A stretch of DNA of 60,242 nucleotides from a virus. Positions 30,765 through 38,713 of the stretch are shown here, one piece after another. The first letter of the stretch is position 1. Each line of letters opens with the position of its first letter. Location of the stretch: positions 1-60,242 of the IMG/VR virus record IMGVR_UViG_3300036861_000387; one strand, given 5' to 3'. The translations under genes were made by a program, and so were the position numbers. Below the pieces are notes generated by a model. The model had not been told where the DNA came from. It worked only from the letters and a program-made list of their open reading frames with translations, and ran no database searches.

Positions 30765-30767
30765 GGG
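30747..30767. terminator. hairpin at the end of the rightward island
   Basis: CCCC-C-CAGC-CGAA-GCTG-A-GGGG: two 4-base stems with one mismatch and a CGAA tetraloop, covering the stop codon of the last plus-strand gene. The 120 bases after it separate two convergent genes and hold more GC-rich palindromic sequence, so termination here is likely. Confidence 0.45.
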
Positions 30768-30885
30768 GCGCGGTGGCCTTGCCGAAGGGCCTCCGGTCCC
30801 CTGCTGAGGGGGCCGAGTTCGGGCCTGGGGCCGCTGGCATCGATCCTGGGTCCGCGACTCGCTGGTCGGAGCCTATAGCAAGGCG

Positions 30886-31335
30886 CTACCTCGGAGGCGC
30901 TTGCTTGTGCCGATCCTTCCCGCATTGACGGCATTCGCGTCCCTTGCCATCGGGGCGCCATCGCGTATTGAGAAGGTCGTAGGGATGCCCGTTCGGGCAG
31001 TGCGTCTTGCGCGCGTTGCGAGCTTGGAATGTATTGCCACGGAGCAGGTTCTCGCGGCATGTCACTGGTTCAAGGTGGGATGGCCGGACGCAGGATGTCA
31101 CGCGGCACAGATGGTCAAGTTGCAGTCCATCCGGGACGGCTCCGAGTGTCTGCTCATAGCACCAGCGGTGTGCAACCTGCTGCTTCCCGCGTGAAACGTG
31201 GAACCTGCCGTAGCTTTGCCGCGTCTTGTTGCCGGTCCAAAGCCAGCATGGCCCCAGCTCCGGGCGATGATTGGGGATCGGCCCGTCCTGATTGACCTTC
31301 TCCCAGAACCGTTCCTCGGCGGTACGCTTCGCCAT
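30886..31335 (-). CDS. free-standing HNH homing-type endonuclease (149 aa)
   Basis: PCWLWTGNKTRQSYGRFHV at the start, LQLDHLCRV (Asp74-His75), PSHLEPVTCRENLLRG (His87, Asn96) and the KTHCPNGHPYDLLNT ribbon with CRQCG. Start at 31335 (MAKRTAEERF) is chosen for its AAGGTG ribosome site. A less biased base composition than its neighbours is apparent. Probably a selfish element at the end of the lysis unit. Confidence 0.88.
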   Translation of the reverse strand: MAKRTAEERFWEKVNQDGPIPNHRPELGPCWLWTGNKTRQSYGRFHVSRGKQQVAHRWCYEQTLGAVPDGLQLDHLCRVTSCVRPSHLEPVTCRENLLRGNTFQARNARKTHCPNGHPYDLLNTRWRPDGKGRECRQCGKDRHKQAPPR

Positions 31336-31432
31336 GGTGGCACCTTGCCTCCCGAGTTGAGGTGTCATCCTGGCCCCGGGTGCTCACAACACGCCGGGGC
31401 CGCTACTTACCTATTTTAGCAGGTCAGAGGGA

Positions 31433-31678
31433 CTACTCCCGCGGTCGTGGTGGCGGCTCGGCATCCTTGAGTGGCCGGCGGGCGAACAGCGTCGGCGCCA
31501 CCGTCTTGGGCGGCTGGTTCCGGACGCCCCAGACTCCGAACACGGTCCCGAGCGCCAGGACCAAGCCGGCGTAGGGTCGCCACCGTTCCGGGATGCTCTC
31601 CTGCGGCACGAGCAGGACCAGGGTCACGGCCATGCCGAGGGCAGCCGCGACGGCCTTGCGGGCTCGGGCGATCCTCAT
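31433..31678 (-). CDS. two-span membrane protein, holin candidate (81 aa)
   Basis: ATGA-coupled. Basic N-terminus (MRIARARK), spans AVAAALGMAVTLVLLVP and WRPYAGLVLALGTVFGVWGV, then a basic Pro-rich tail. Size, topology and position about 640 bases after the endolysin fit a class II holin. Competing candidates lie at 35097 and 35440. Confidence 0.5.
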   Translation of the reverse strand: MRIARARKAVAAALGMAVTLVLLVPQESIPERWRPYAGLVLALGTVFGVWGVRNQPPKTVAPTLFARRPLKDAEPPPRPRE

Positions 31679-31767
31679 GGCGCACCCCAGCGGATTCTGC
31701 CGTTCGCATTGGAGGGGCCGGTGCACTCCACGCCTTCGTGCCAACGCTGCCAGCGGATTCGGATCAC
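31675..31767 (-). CDS. possible micro-protein (30 aa)
   Basis: GTG overlaps the HNH stop (GTGA) and the stop overlaps the next ATG (ATGA), so the frame is fully coupled. Trp/Arg/His-rich. Product function unknown. Confidence 0.35.
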   Translation of the reverse strand: MIRIRWQRWHEGVECTGPSNANGRIRWGAP

Positions 31768-32123
31768 GGGATCGTGCCTCCTGTTGAGGGTTCCCCAAAC
31801 GTCATCTGCTTCCAGGCGTTCCAGCCGCGCAGCGCGGCCATGACGACCAGGTGCGGGATCTCGCTCTGGGCCAGCCACTGCACCGGCCAGCCGCCGGCGG
31901 CCTTGGCCTTGTCGAGAATCATGTGGATGACCGCGTGGCAGTCTCCATCGGCGCGGACCCAGATGACCTGATGGTCGGTGTCCTTGCGGGAGTCGTCCCC
32001 GCCCCACGCGACCGGGACGAGATGGTGAAGCTCCCAACACCACACACGGCGGCCGCAGATGTCGCAGTGGACGACCTCGCCGGCTTGGACCCAGCCGGCT
32101 TCGACCTGGACGCGGGTGGCCAT
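31764..32123 (-). CDS. HNH-family nuclease (119 aa)
   Basis: TGATG-coupled. CDICGR opens the zinc site, ELHHLVPVAWGGDD supplies the conserved His pair of the HNH core, and DCHAVIHMIL gives the closing C-x-A-x2-H. This compact form differs from the homing type at 30886 and resembles HNH proteins found near phage packaging genes. Confidence 0.75.
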   Translation of the reverse strand: MATRVQVEAGWVQAGEVVHCDICGRRVWCWELHHLVPVAWGGDDSRKDTDHQVIWVRADGDCHAVIHMILDKAKAAGGWPVQWLAQSEIPHLVVMAALRGWNAWKQMTFGEPSTGGTIP

Positions 32124-32320
32124 CAGCCCGCCTTCAGGTACTTGTCGCACCAAGCACCATTGTGGTCGGTGTGGGCTTTGCAGCGGGCACACCAAGTCGT
32201 CGCGCCGGTGAGGTTGCCGAGCAGCAGGCGGGTCCAGCCTTCCGGCCCGGCGAGCCGCACCGGGTCGCCTTGGTTCCACATGCGGCGGACCTCCTCGTCG
32301 GGCAGGTCGTTCTCGTCCAT
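32123..32320 (-). CDS. small zinc-binding protein (65 aa)
   Basis: TAATG-coupled to the endolysin. Acidic start, middle helix, then CARCKAHTDHNGAWCDKYL with C-x2-C and C/H ligands. Function unknown. Confidence 0.5.
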   Translation of the reverse strand: MDENDLPDEEVRRMWNQGDPVRLAGPEGWTRLLLGNLTGATTWCARCKAHTDHNGAWCDKYLKAG

Positions 32321-33156
32321 TAGGGGAGTTCCACGTCGGCGACCGGCGGCGGCGGGGCCGCCTCGAAGTGCAGCAGGCCGGTCACGTCCAGGTCGCCCTC
32401 GAGCCGGCCGAGCGCCAACCCGTCGACGGCCGCCTTGAGCGCGTCGACCTTGGCCCGGAGCTGCACGAGTTCGTCGGCGGTGGGTTGGACGGCCGCCTCG
32501 ATGGTCCGCACGCGGGCGAACAGCAGGTCGACGGTCTGGTCGGGTGTGGTGGTGCCGGGCACGATGAGGCCCTTGTAGATGGCCTCGAGCTGCCGGGCCT
32601 GCTCGTCGGATAGGGCCATGTCAGCCTCCTCGCCTGCCACGATCCGGGGCAGCAGGACCTCGTCGAACTGGCGGATGCGGACCCGGCCCGGGCATGATTT
32701 GGCGACCGGGGTCCAGTGGCTGGGGCTGCCGAACAGGGTGTGGTAGCCGATCCCGGCCGAGTCCCAGGCGGGGCAGCGCCGCAGCGGGACGGCGTGCAGC
32801 CGGTTGATCCGCCAGGCGATCCACGCCAGCGAGTCCAGTTGCGCGTCGGTCCATGGCTGGCTGTCGGGGTCGCCGCGGTCTTCGGTCTCCACCGAGATCG
32901 CGAAGGCGTTGGCGTCGAGGTTGGCGTCGGCCTGCCGGGTGGTGTCGACGAGCTGCCAGATCTCGCCGTCCTGGGCGACGATGAAGTGGGACTCCAGGTT
33001 GGACCGGTCGCGGAACATGAGGTAGGCACCCTCGGCCGACCCGACGATCGAGTGGTAGATCAGCACCCGCGGGACGATGGCTGGCTCGGTCTGGTTCTCG
33101 GGCAGCAGGCGCAGCCGGCCACCGTGGGGCGAGCTGGTGAAGTCGAGCAGGGCCAT
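32320..33156 (-). CDS. endolysin, N-acetylmuramoyl-L-alanine amidase (278 aa)
   Basis: Amidase_2 fold over residues 1-165. VLIYHSIVG gives His35; HWTPVAKSCPG gives His147 and Cys155, eight residues apart as in T7 lysozyme, completing the zinc site. HFIVAQDGEIWQLVDTTRQA and FAISVETED are typical substrate-groove blocks. The C-terminal 110 residues are a coiled coil plus tail rather than a known wall-binding domain. Cleaves the amide between MurNAc and L-Ala to free progeny. Confidence 0.9.
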   Translation of the reverse strand: MALLDFTSSPHGGRLRLLPENQTEPAIVPRVLIYHSIVGSAEGAYLMFRDRSNLESHFIVAQDGEIWQLVDTTRQADANLDANAFAISVETEDRGDPDSQPWTDAQLDSLAWIAWRINRLHAVPLRRCPAWDSAGIGYHTLFGSPSHWTPVAKSCPGRVRIRQFDEVLLPRIVAGEEADMALSDEQARQLEAIYKGLIVPGTTTPDQTVDLLFARVRTIEAAVQPTADELVQLRAKVDALKAAVDGLALGRLEGDLDVTGLLHFEAAPPPPVADVELP

Positions 33157-33485
33157 TAGGCGTGCACCGCGACCAGCTCGGCCGGGGCCTCGGCGGGGTC
33201 GGTCGGGAACACGCAGCGGCGCTCCTCGGGCACCCATTCTGACCCGGGCATGGTGCAGTCGGGCCGCAGCGGATGCACCTGGAGCGCGTGCCAAGGTTCC
33301 AGCGCCTCGGTGGCGTGGCGGTCGCAGGCGACGGCGTTCTCGCAGGTGGCGTCCCAGATGATGTGCCAGGCGCCGGGCTTGCCGCAGAGCTGTGACCACT
33401 CGCCGATGGCACGCTGGCAGGTCCGGGCGTCCCAGCCCTGCTGTGGGCCGAGGGGTGGCCGGTCGGTCGGGGTGTAGTCGCTCAT
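33156..33485 (-). CDS. hypothetical Cys-rich protein, first gene of the lysis unit (109 aa)
   Basis: TAATG-coupled to the endolysin. Five Cys and three His spread through the middle (CGKPGAWHIIWDATCENAVACDRH), a zinc-binding layout. No family recognised. Confidence 0.5.
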   Translation of the reverse strand: MSDYTPTDRPPLGPQQGWDARTCQRAIGEWSQLCGKPGAWHIIWDATCENAVACDRHATEALEPWHALQVHPLRPDCTMPGSEWVPEERRCVFPTDPAEAPAELVAVHA

Positions 33486-33500
33486 CTTGTCACCAGAGTG

Positions 33501-33529
33501 TTGACAGATGTAACCGGGTGGGTTACAGT
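33501..33529 (+). promoter_or_regulatory. promoter with overlapping operator
   Basis: TTGACA, 17 bases, TACAGT: near consensus. A perfect repeat TGTAACC-GGGTG-GGTTACA (33509-33527) covers the spacer and -10, so a dimeric repressor bound there would silence the three plus-strand genes that follow. Confidence 0.8.
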
Positions 33530-33565
33530 GGGGTTGTCAGCAGGAACCGAGCAGGAAGGCAACAG

Positions 33566-33826
33566 ATGAGCAAGCAGACCCTCGGGCCAACGTGTCTCCC
33601 CACCGTGACCCGCAACGCCGATGGATTCCTCGCCCGCTGCGAGCGCCACGACTGGCGCAGCAGCCACCACCCAACGATGCAGGATGCACGCCGCAGCGCC
33701 GCCGCTCATAAGCGGGCCAAGCGTCGCCGCCTTCAGCGAATCTCCAGCGAGTCTTCAGCGAAGACTCAGCCGACCCCCACCTACCACTCCGACCGGCTCG
33801 GCACCGTCACCATCCCGGAGGACTGA
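33566..33826 (+). CDS. small Cys/His protein (86 aa)
   Basis: AGGAAGG ribosome site. N-terminal half has FLARCERHDWRSSHHPTMQD, a pattern repeated in many small actinophage proteins. A strongly basic helix (AAAHKRAKRRRLQR) and Ser/Thr-rich tail follow. Probably made in the lysogen if the operator is controlled by a lytic regulator. Function unknown. Confidence 0.55.
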   Translation: MSKQTLGPTCLPTVTRNADGFLARCERHDWRSSHHPTMQDARRSAAAHKRAKRRRLQRISSESSAKTQPTPTYHSDRLGTVTIPED

Positions 33827-33828
33827 CC

Positions 33829-34071
33829 ATGGCCGCCGACGAGTTCAGGTTCCACTCTCCCGACGCCAAGGCCGGCATCCTGTTCATCCGCGCCCTAGAG
33901 GATAGCGACGTGCTCGCCGCCGCCCGCGACCGAGACAGCCTCGGGTATCAGGTCATCGCCGACCGCATGGGGCCGGACACTAACCCGTTCTGGATCACGG
34001 CCCAGGCCGCCGAGGAGGCATACATGCGTGGCCTGATGGACGAGATCGAGTTCGACTACCTCACGCGATGA
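33829..34071 (+). CDS. hypothetical acidic protein (80 aa)
   Basis: GGAGGA precedes the ATG. Alpha/beta pattern (AGILFIRALEDSDVLAAARD, SLGYQVIADRMG), acidic C-terminus. Co-transcribed with the gene before it. Confidence 0.5.
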   Translation: MAADEFRFHSPDAKAGILFIRALEDSDVLAAARDRDSLGYQVIADRMGPDTNPFWITAQAAEEAYMRGLMDEIEFDYLTR

Positions 34072-34277
34072 CCCCCGACCGGCGCATCCTCGCTGAGCGG
34101 CTGTTCGACCCCGACCCCCTGATCAGGGAGGCAGCCGCCCGGCAGGGCATCCTCATCTGCCGCGACATCCGCGCCGAGGCCCTCCGCCAGCTCCACACCA
34201 AGCTCGGCTCGTGGGAGAAGGTCGGCGAGGCAATCGGCATCCCCCGCCAAGACGCCTGGCGGATGGCCAAGGGCTAA
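34068..34277 (+). CDS. HTH-like small protein (69 aa)
   Basis: ATGA-coupled. The C-terminal part (LHTKLGSWEKVGEAIGIPRQ then DAWRMAKG) is a helix-turn-helix with a clear recognition helix. Could be the regulator of its own promoter at 33501. Its stop is interlocked with the opposing gene. Confidence 0.55.
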   Translation: MTPDRRILAERLFDPDPLIREAAARQGILICRDIRAEALRQLHTKLGSWEKVGEAIGIPRQDAWRMAKG

Positions 34278-34711
34278 CGCGGCAGGCAGGGCCGCTGGGT
34301 GCTCGACGGGTGTGGCACCGACGGCGGCGTGATGCAGGGCCGGCTGGTCGGCGCCAGCGTGACCGTCGTGGTCAGCTCGACCGTGGTCGGCGGCGCCGTC
34401 GGCCCCGGCAGCGGCACCGTGACGGTCGGCCCGGGCGGGCCCGGCGGCCCCGGTGCCCCAGGCTCCCCCGCCGGCCCGGGCGGCCCGGGAACGCCCCCCG
34501 CCGTCGTCGTCGGGCCACCCGCCCCGGTCGTGCCGGTGGTGGCGCCGGTGGTGGCCGCCGAGCTCGGAACCATCGTGGGAGCCGTCAACGTGGTCGGGAT
34601 CCACCCGTCGGTGCTCGGCCCCTGCGAGGCGACTACCGCCGACACCCCCACCAGCAGCAGCGCCGCCGGGATCCATAGGTAGGCGGGCGGGTCGCGGGGT
34701 CGGGCGCTCAT
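34274..34711 (-). CDS. membrane-anchored collagen-like protein (145 aa)
   Basis: One N-terminal span (LWIPAALLLVGVSAVVAS), a Thr/Ala/Gly-rich stalk, then eight Gly-X-Y triplets rich in Pro (PGPPGPAGEPGAPGPPGPPG), a Thr/Pro stalk and a C-terminus with two Cys. Collagen-like repeats give trimeric rods. In phages they are usual in tail fibres, so a membrane-anchored copy beside the lysis genes is odd. Last gene of the late operon. Confidence 0.65.
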   Translation of the reverse strand: MSARPRDPPAYLWIPAALLLVGVSAVVASQGPSTDGWIPTTLTAPTMVPSSAATTGATTGTTGAGGPTTTAGGVPGPPGPAGEPGAPGPPGPPGPTVTVPLPGPTAPPTTVELTTTVTLAPTSRPCITPPSVPHPSSTQRPCLPR

Positions 34712-35100
34712 GGCTCTGCCTTGGCATCCGGGTATTCGATGAACGTCACGTCCCCGCTGGCACCGACCCGGACGATGAGCGCCCAGCAGTTGCGCTTGTC
34801 CTTGTGGAACAGGTAGTGCGGCTCGACCTGCTCGCAGGTGGCCTCATGCCAGGCGCGCCAGCCGTCATTGCCCTCGCCGGAGGTCCGCAGGGCCTCCAGC
34901 AGGAACAGGTTGTTGAGGCCGAGGACGCGGACGCCGTCCGGGCCGTGCAGCGACGTGACCTCCAATAGCCCGCGGTCGCCATCGCGCCAGCGGACGCCGG
35001 TGTGGTCGCATTCGCACCAGCGCCAAGATCGGTCAGTCCGCCAGGCGCGGCGCGGCGAGACGATATCCATGCAGGCGATGCAGACGGCCGCTTTCGTCAC
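34708..35100 (-). CDS. hypothetical protein with zinc residues (130 aa)
   Basis: ATGA-coupled. N-terminal C-x2-C (CIACMD) and C-x-C (WWCECDH-like) ligands, then a beta-rich domain (LLEVTSLHGPDGVRVLGLNN, CWALIVRVGASGDVTFIEYP). Not recognised. Confidence 0.5.
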   Translation of the reverse strand: MTKAAVCIACMDIVSPRRAWRTDRSWRWCECDHTGVRWRDGDRGLLEVTSLHGPDGVRVLGLNNLFLLEALRTSGEGNDGWRAWHEATCEQVEPHYLFHKDKRNCWALIVRVGASGDVTFIEYPDAKAEP

Positions 35101-35447
35101 GGCGCCTCCGCCTCCTCAGGCGGCACCGGCACCCCGGCGGCCCGCATCGCCCGCTCCAGTGCGTCGACGCGGCGGCGTAGGCGCGCCAGGTCGCGCTCGA
35201 GCAGCAGGATCTGCTCCAGCCGCTGCGCGAGCTGCCGACGCGATTCAGCCAGGGCGGCCTCGTAGATCGATCTGGCCGAGTCGAAGGCGAGCTGGTCGGC
35301 CTTGCGGGCGTCCAGGCCCTGCGCGTACCGCGCGGTTCTGGCGCTCTCCTCGCGGGCCTGGGAGGCCTGCCGCCAGACAAGCATGCCCGGGAGAATGCCG
35401 ATCAGCGCGACCAGGACCCCAGGCATCCAAGATGCCACATCATCCAT
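35097..35447 (-). CDS. membrane-anchored coiled coil, lysis accessory candidate (116 aa)
   Basis: Span near the N-terminus (PGVLVALIGILPGMLVW), then a 70-residue coiled coil (RSIYEAALAESRRQLAQRLE, LERDLARLRRRVDALERAMR). The topology resembles spanin-like or holin-regulator proteins. It lies next to a multi-span membrane protein. Confidence 0.5.
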   Translation of the reverse strand: MDDVASWMPGVLVALIGILPGMLVWRQASQAREESARTARYAQGLDARKADQLAFDSARSIYEAALAESRRQLAQRLEQILLLERDLARLRRRVDALERAMRAAGVPVPPEEAEAP

Positions 35448-35901
35448 CTCCCGATCTCGGCGCTTCCGGCTGCGGTGCCTCCGGCCATCCTGCGATCACG
35501 AGGACGAACCCGCCGAAGGTCGCCCAGATGAGGCCGCCGATGATCGCCCGGGGCGCCTGCGGCCCGATCGCCAGGATCGTGAGTGTCGCCCACACCCACA
35601 GTAGGCTGATCTGGGCCGCGAACGCCCAGCGGTCGTCCCGCATCCACGCCTGCACCAGACACAGCAGGCCGACCGCCAGCCACGCCGCCGCCCAGACCAT
35701 CGGGTCGACGTACAGGATGACCCGGTAGGACGGCGCGGCGCGGAGCTGGGCCTGCTGGACCGGGTCGGCGAGGCTCTGCGCGAACGCCAGGTCGAGAGTT
35801 GCGAACCAGCCGAGGGCGGCGCCGCGGCGGCCCAGGCGGCGGGCCGCCCGGCCGGCTAGGCGGCGGGCCGCGCGGGCAGCGCGCAAGAGGTTCAGTCCCA
35901 T
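35440..35901 (-). CDS. multi-span membrane protein, holin candidate (153 aa)
   Basis: Basic amphipathic N-terminus (AARAARRLAGRAARRLGRRG), then about three spans (VDPMVWAAAWLAVGLLCLVQ, FAAQISLLWVWATLTILAI, RAIIGGLIWATFGGFVLVIA). Position after the tail genes is where actinophages usually keep a holin. Alternative: a tail-linked membrane protein. Confidence 0.5.
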   Translation of the reverse strand: MGLNLLRAARAARRLAGRAARRLGRRGAALGWFATLDLAFAQSLADPVQQAQLRAAPSYRVILYVDPMVWAAAWLAVGLLCLVQAWMRDDRWAFAAQISLLWVWATLTILAIGPQAPRAIIGGLIWATFGGFVLVIAGWPEAPQPEAPRSGDG

Positions 35902-35908
35902 CTCGGCC

Positions 35909-36358
35909 TCAAAACGGCTTAATGACTATCCTTCTGTCCGTAAAGGTCGACGTTCCCGAAGAGACCGAACGGTACTTTGCTGTAAACGTATGCGATCCGG
36001 TCGCGGTGGCGGTGAACACCGTGGAGCGGCTGGTGGTGATCTCGCTGGTCGACGACGACGTGCACCGGTTGGTGTCGGCCGCCGCCAGCGTCGAGGCCCC
36101 CGACACCGCGAAGCTCATCGCCGCCGCCGCGCCGCCGCCGGCCGAGTGCGACATCTGCGCGGAGTGCAGCACCACCACCTTCTGACCCGCCACCAGCGAC
36201 TTGGTCACCGACGGACCCGACGTGGTCAGATCGGTGTAGGTGGTGGAGGTAGTGGATTGCGCGGTGGCGACGTCGCCTTGCAGCGGGTCGCTGTGCAATT
36301 CATTCCAATCGGACGCACTGGGCACATCCCCCGTTGCCCACGTTCTGTACCCAGGCAC
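35909..36358 (-). CDS. tail/virion beta protein (149 aa)
   Basis: GTG start after GGGGG. N-terminal PGYRTWATGDVPSASDWNEL is typical of phage minor tail proteins. The rest is a Ser/Thr-rich beta sandwich. Probably a tail tip or fibre component. Confidence 0.65.
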   Translation of the reverse strand: MPGYRTWATGDVPSASDWNELHSDPLQGDVATAQSTTSTTYTDLTTSGPSVTKSLVAGQKVVVLHSAQMSHSAGGGAAAAMSFAVSGASTLAAADTNRCTSSSTSEITTSRSTVFTATATGSHTFTAKYRSVSSGTSTFTDRRIVIKPF

Positions 36359-36420
36359 TCAGAACCCCCAATTGGGATAGTCGCAAGTGAGGTAATAAGG
36401 CGCAACGCCGCGTCAGGCAG

Positions 36421-37782
36421 TCACCAGCCGATTGAGCCGGTGCCAAGACCGGGTCCGAGCCCGACCTTATAGACGCTGGCCGGCTCCGCCGCCTGCGGGG
36501 CCTCGGTCGCCAGCGTGAAGTCCCACGACCGCTGGATGCGGCTGATCTCCTCGCTGATCTGCTGAACGATGAGCTGGCGGTCCAGGGGGACGGCGACAGC
36601 GGTGCGCTGCACCCGGATGCGGTCCAGCAGCCGCAGGCCCAGCAGCTCAGTCCACTGATTGTGCCCGACGCCCTGCACGCCGACGGTGGTGATGCGGGTC
36701 TGCGGGACGGCGTAACGGGGGGCGAGCCACTGCGCCGCCGCCAGCGCCTCGCTGTCTGATCTGGCCAGCGGGAACGCCTCGCCCGGGAAGGACAGCAACC
36801 CGTAGGTGTTGACGCTGGTCTGGTCGAAGGCGACCTGCTCGACCGGTTCGTCGTCGGGTCCCGCGAGACTCTCGGAGGTGACCGGCTCCGACGGGTTGGG
36901 GTCGCGGGTGACGTGGATGTCGTTGAACAGCCGCTCCCGGTCCTTGGAGCGCTCCAGGGCGTTCATGCCGCCGGCGTCGGTGATGGTGGCCTGCACCGTG
37001 GTCGAGCGGGTCGCGGTGGTGGTCTTGTAGCGCGCGGCGAAGGTCAGGATGCCGCCGGTGTGGTGGTCGAGATACAAGTAGCCGAACTCGGTGGCCGCGA
37101 CCTTGGCGAGCAGTTGCAGCGCCGAGGCGCCCAGGGTGGTGCGGCCAAGCCGCGACCGGCCAAGGTCGACGGCGCGTTTGCTGGAGGGCCACAGCGCCGC
37201 GTCACAGATGCGGTTGACGCGCCCGCCGGTGGTGTCGGCATCGAAGTCCGGGACGCTGAGGGCGGCGAGTTGAGTGCGGCCGAGCTGCGCCAACCCGTCG
37301 ACGCAGCGGAAGGTGACCGACGGGCGCGGCGGGGCGTCGTCGGGGACGATCGCGTCCAGGACCCCGAGGAAGCGGGTGGTGTAGACGCCCTGCCATTCGG
37401 CGCGGACCCAGATCGCCACGTCCAGGTCGGGCAGGGTGGGGCTGGCGAGGTTCTCCGGGTCGTAGTCGCCGGTTTCGTTGCTCACCAGCAGCGTGCAGGT
37501 ACCGGAGGAGGTCGATTCGATCTCGTCCAGCTCCGGCCCGGTGATGGAGATGGCATCGACGTCGTGGGTGATGTCCAGCCAGGTCGTGCCGCCGATGGAG
37601 CCGGTGCCGATCCCCGGGCCGACGCCGATCTGGTAAGTGGTCGGGGTGAGCTCGGTCTCACCGCCGACGGCCATCAGCACGATCGGGCGGGGCTGGTGGA
37701 CGCCGTCGAAGACAGCCAGGGTGGAGACGTCCTCGCCGCCGGCAGCAGCGGCCTCGCCACCGAACAGCAGCAGCAGGCCCAT
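36421..37782 (-). CDS. minor tail protein, baseplate/hub-like (453 aa)
   Basis: Residues 60-160 (WLDITHDVDAISITGPELDE, CTLLVSNETGDYDPENLASP, FRCVDGLAQLGRTQLAALSV) match the layout of actinophage minor tail proteins related to tail hub domains. A motif GPGIGTGSIGG at residues 55-65 recurs as GPGLGTGSIGW at the very end, suggesting internal duplication or a circularised beta element. Confidence 0.7.
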   Translation of the reverse strand: MGLLLLFGGEAAAAGGEDVSTLAVFDGVHQPRPIVLMAVGGETELTPTTYQIGVGPGIGTGSIGGTTWLDITHDVDAISITGPELDEIESTSSGTCTLLVSNETGDYDPENLASPTLPDLDVAIWVRAEWQGVYTTRFLGVLDAIVPDDAPPRPSVTFRCVDGLAQLGRTQLAALSVPDFDADTTGGRVNRICDAALWPSSKRAVDLGRSRLGRTTLGASALQLLAKVAATEFGYLYLDHHTGGILTFAARYKTTTATRSTTVQATITDAGGMNALERSKDRERLFNDIHVTRDPNPSEPVTSESLAGPDDEPVEQVAFDQTSVNTYGLLSFPGEAFPLARSDSEALAAAQWLAPRYAVPQTRITTVGVQGVGHNQWTELLGLRLLDRIRVQRTAVAVPLDRQLIVQQISEEISRIQRSWDFTLATEAPQAAEPASVYKVGLGPGLGTGSIGW

Positions 37783-37785
37783 CGG

Positions 37786-38265
37786 TCAGACCACCCGCTG
37801 CAACCGCATCCAGCTACTGGCCAGGACGGTGGTGGCGGTCGCGTCCGACGCCAACTGGGCCCACTGGAGCTGCAAGGTCCCGGCGGTGGAACCGACCTGG
37901 AGGATGCCGGTGGCGTGGGCCACGACCCGGTTGCCGGCCCCGGTCCCGATCGCGCCGACGCCCTCCCCGGCGCCGGTGGCCACATGGGCCATCTTGATCG
38001 ATGCCGACTGCGCCGCCGCGCTGGTGGTGATGCCGCCGGGGGTCCAGTCGATGGTCGCGCCGGCGGGGAACGTGAAGCCGATCTGGATGTCGCCGGTGGT
38101 GGCACCGTCGTAGATCAGCCAGAGTTCCAGCAGGTAGGTCGCGTTGGCGGCGACCTGGAGCAGCAGGTGGTCGTCGTTCTGCAGGACCGCCGAGCTTGTC
38201 ACCGACTCGTTGGCGGTCTTGCGGACGTACAGGGCCGGGTGATCGACGGGCCGGGCGAGCGGCAT
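37786..38265 (-). CDS. virion beta protein (159 aa)
   Basis: Nearly all beta strands with Gly/Ala/Thr loops (YLLELWLIYDGATTGDIQIG and FTFPAGATIDW), a pattern of small phage tail-decoration proteins. Next to the hub-like gene and the hydrolase. Confidence 0.6.
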   Translation of the reverse strand: MPLARPVDHPALYVRKTANESVTSSAVLQNDDHLLLQVAANATYLLELWLIYDGATTGDIQIGFTFPAGATIDWTPGGITTSAAAQSASIKMAHVATGAGEGVGAIGTGAGNRVVAHATGILQVGSTAGTLQLQWAQLASDATATTVLASSWMRLQRVV

Positions 38266-38266
38266 G

Positions 38267-38683
38267 CTAGGTCAGCTCCGTAATCCGGCACGCCCCGGCG
38301 GCGGCTGACCAGATCCCGGTGATGATCCCCGTGTAGACGACATCGGTCGGGGTCTCGAAGTAGGCGCCGGGACCGAGCTGCACCGTGTAGACGGTCGTGG
38401 AGGCCCCCGATGCCAGGGCCAGGTACAGCGTCGCGGTCGAGTCGTTGTAGAAGGTCGCCTTCACGCGGCTGGTGTTGGCCGATAGCAGCGTCGTCGTTGA
38501 GACGGCCCCGTTGACCGAGGTGATCGTGCCGGTCGCTGAGCGGACGGGGCGGACCGCCAGCGCCTGGCCGACGACCTCGGCGATGGTGGCGGCGCTCTCG
38601 TCCCCCAGCACCATGACTTGGCGGTGTTCGCTGCCGATGGTGCGGGTGTCGATGCTGGTCCCTGAGCCGGATGTGATTGCCAC
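38267..38683 (-). CDS. virion beta protein (138 aa)
   Basis: GTG start with no clear ribosome site. C-terminal half (VKATFYNDSTATLYLALASG, VQLGPGAYFETPTDVVYTGI) is the fold used by small head or tail decorating proteins. Confidence 0.6.
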   Translation of the reverse strand: MAITSGSGTSIDTRTIGSEHRQVMVLGDESAATIAEVVGQALAVRPVRSATGTITSVNGAVSTTTLLSANTSRVKATFYNDSTATLYLALASGASTTVYTVQLGPGAYFETPTDVVYTGIITGIWSAAAGACRITELT

Positions 38684-38713
38684 ACTAGAATCTGCGATGG
38701 TGATCCCCGTCCC

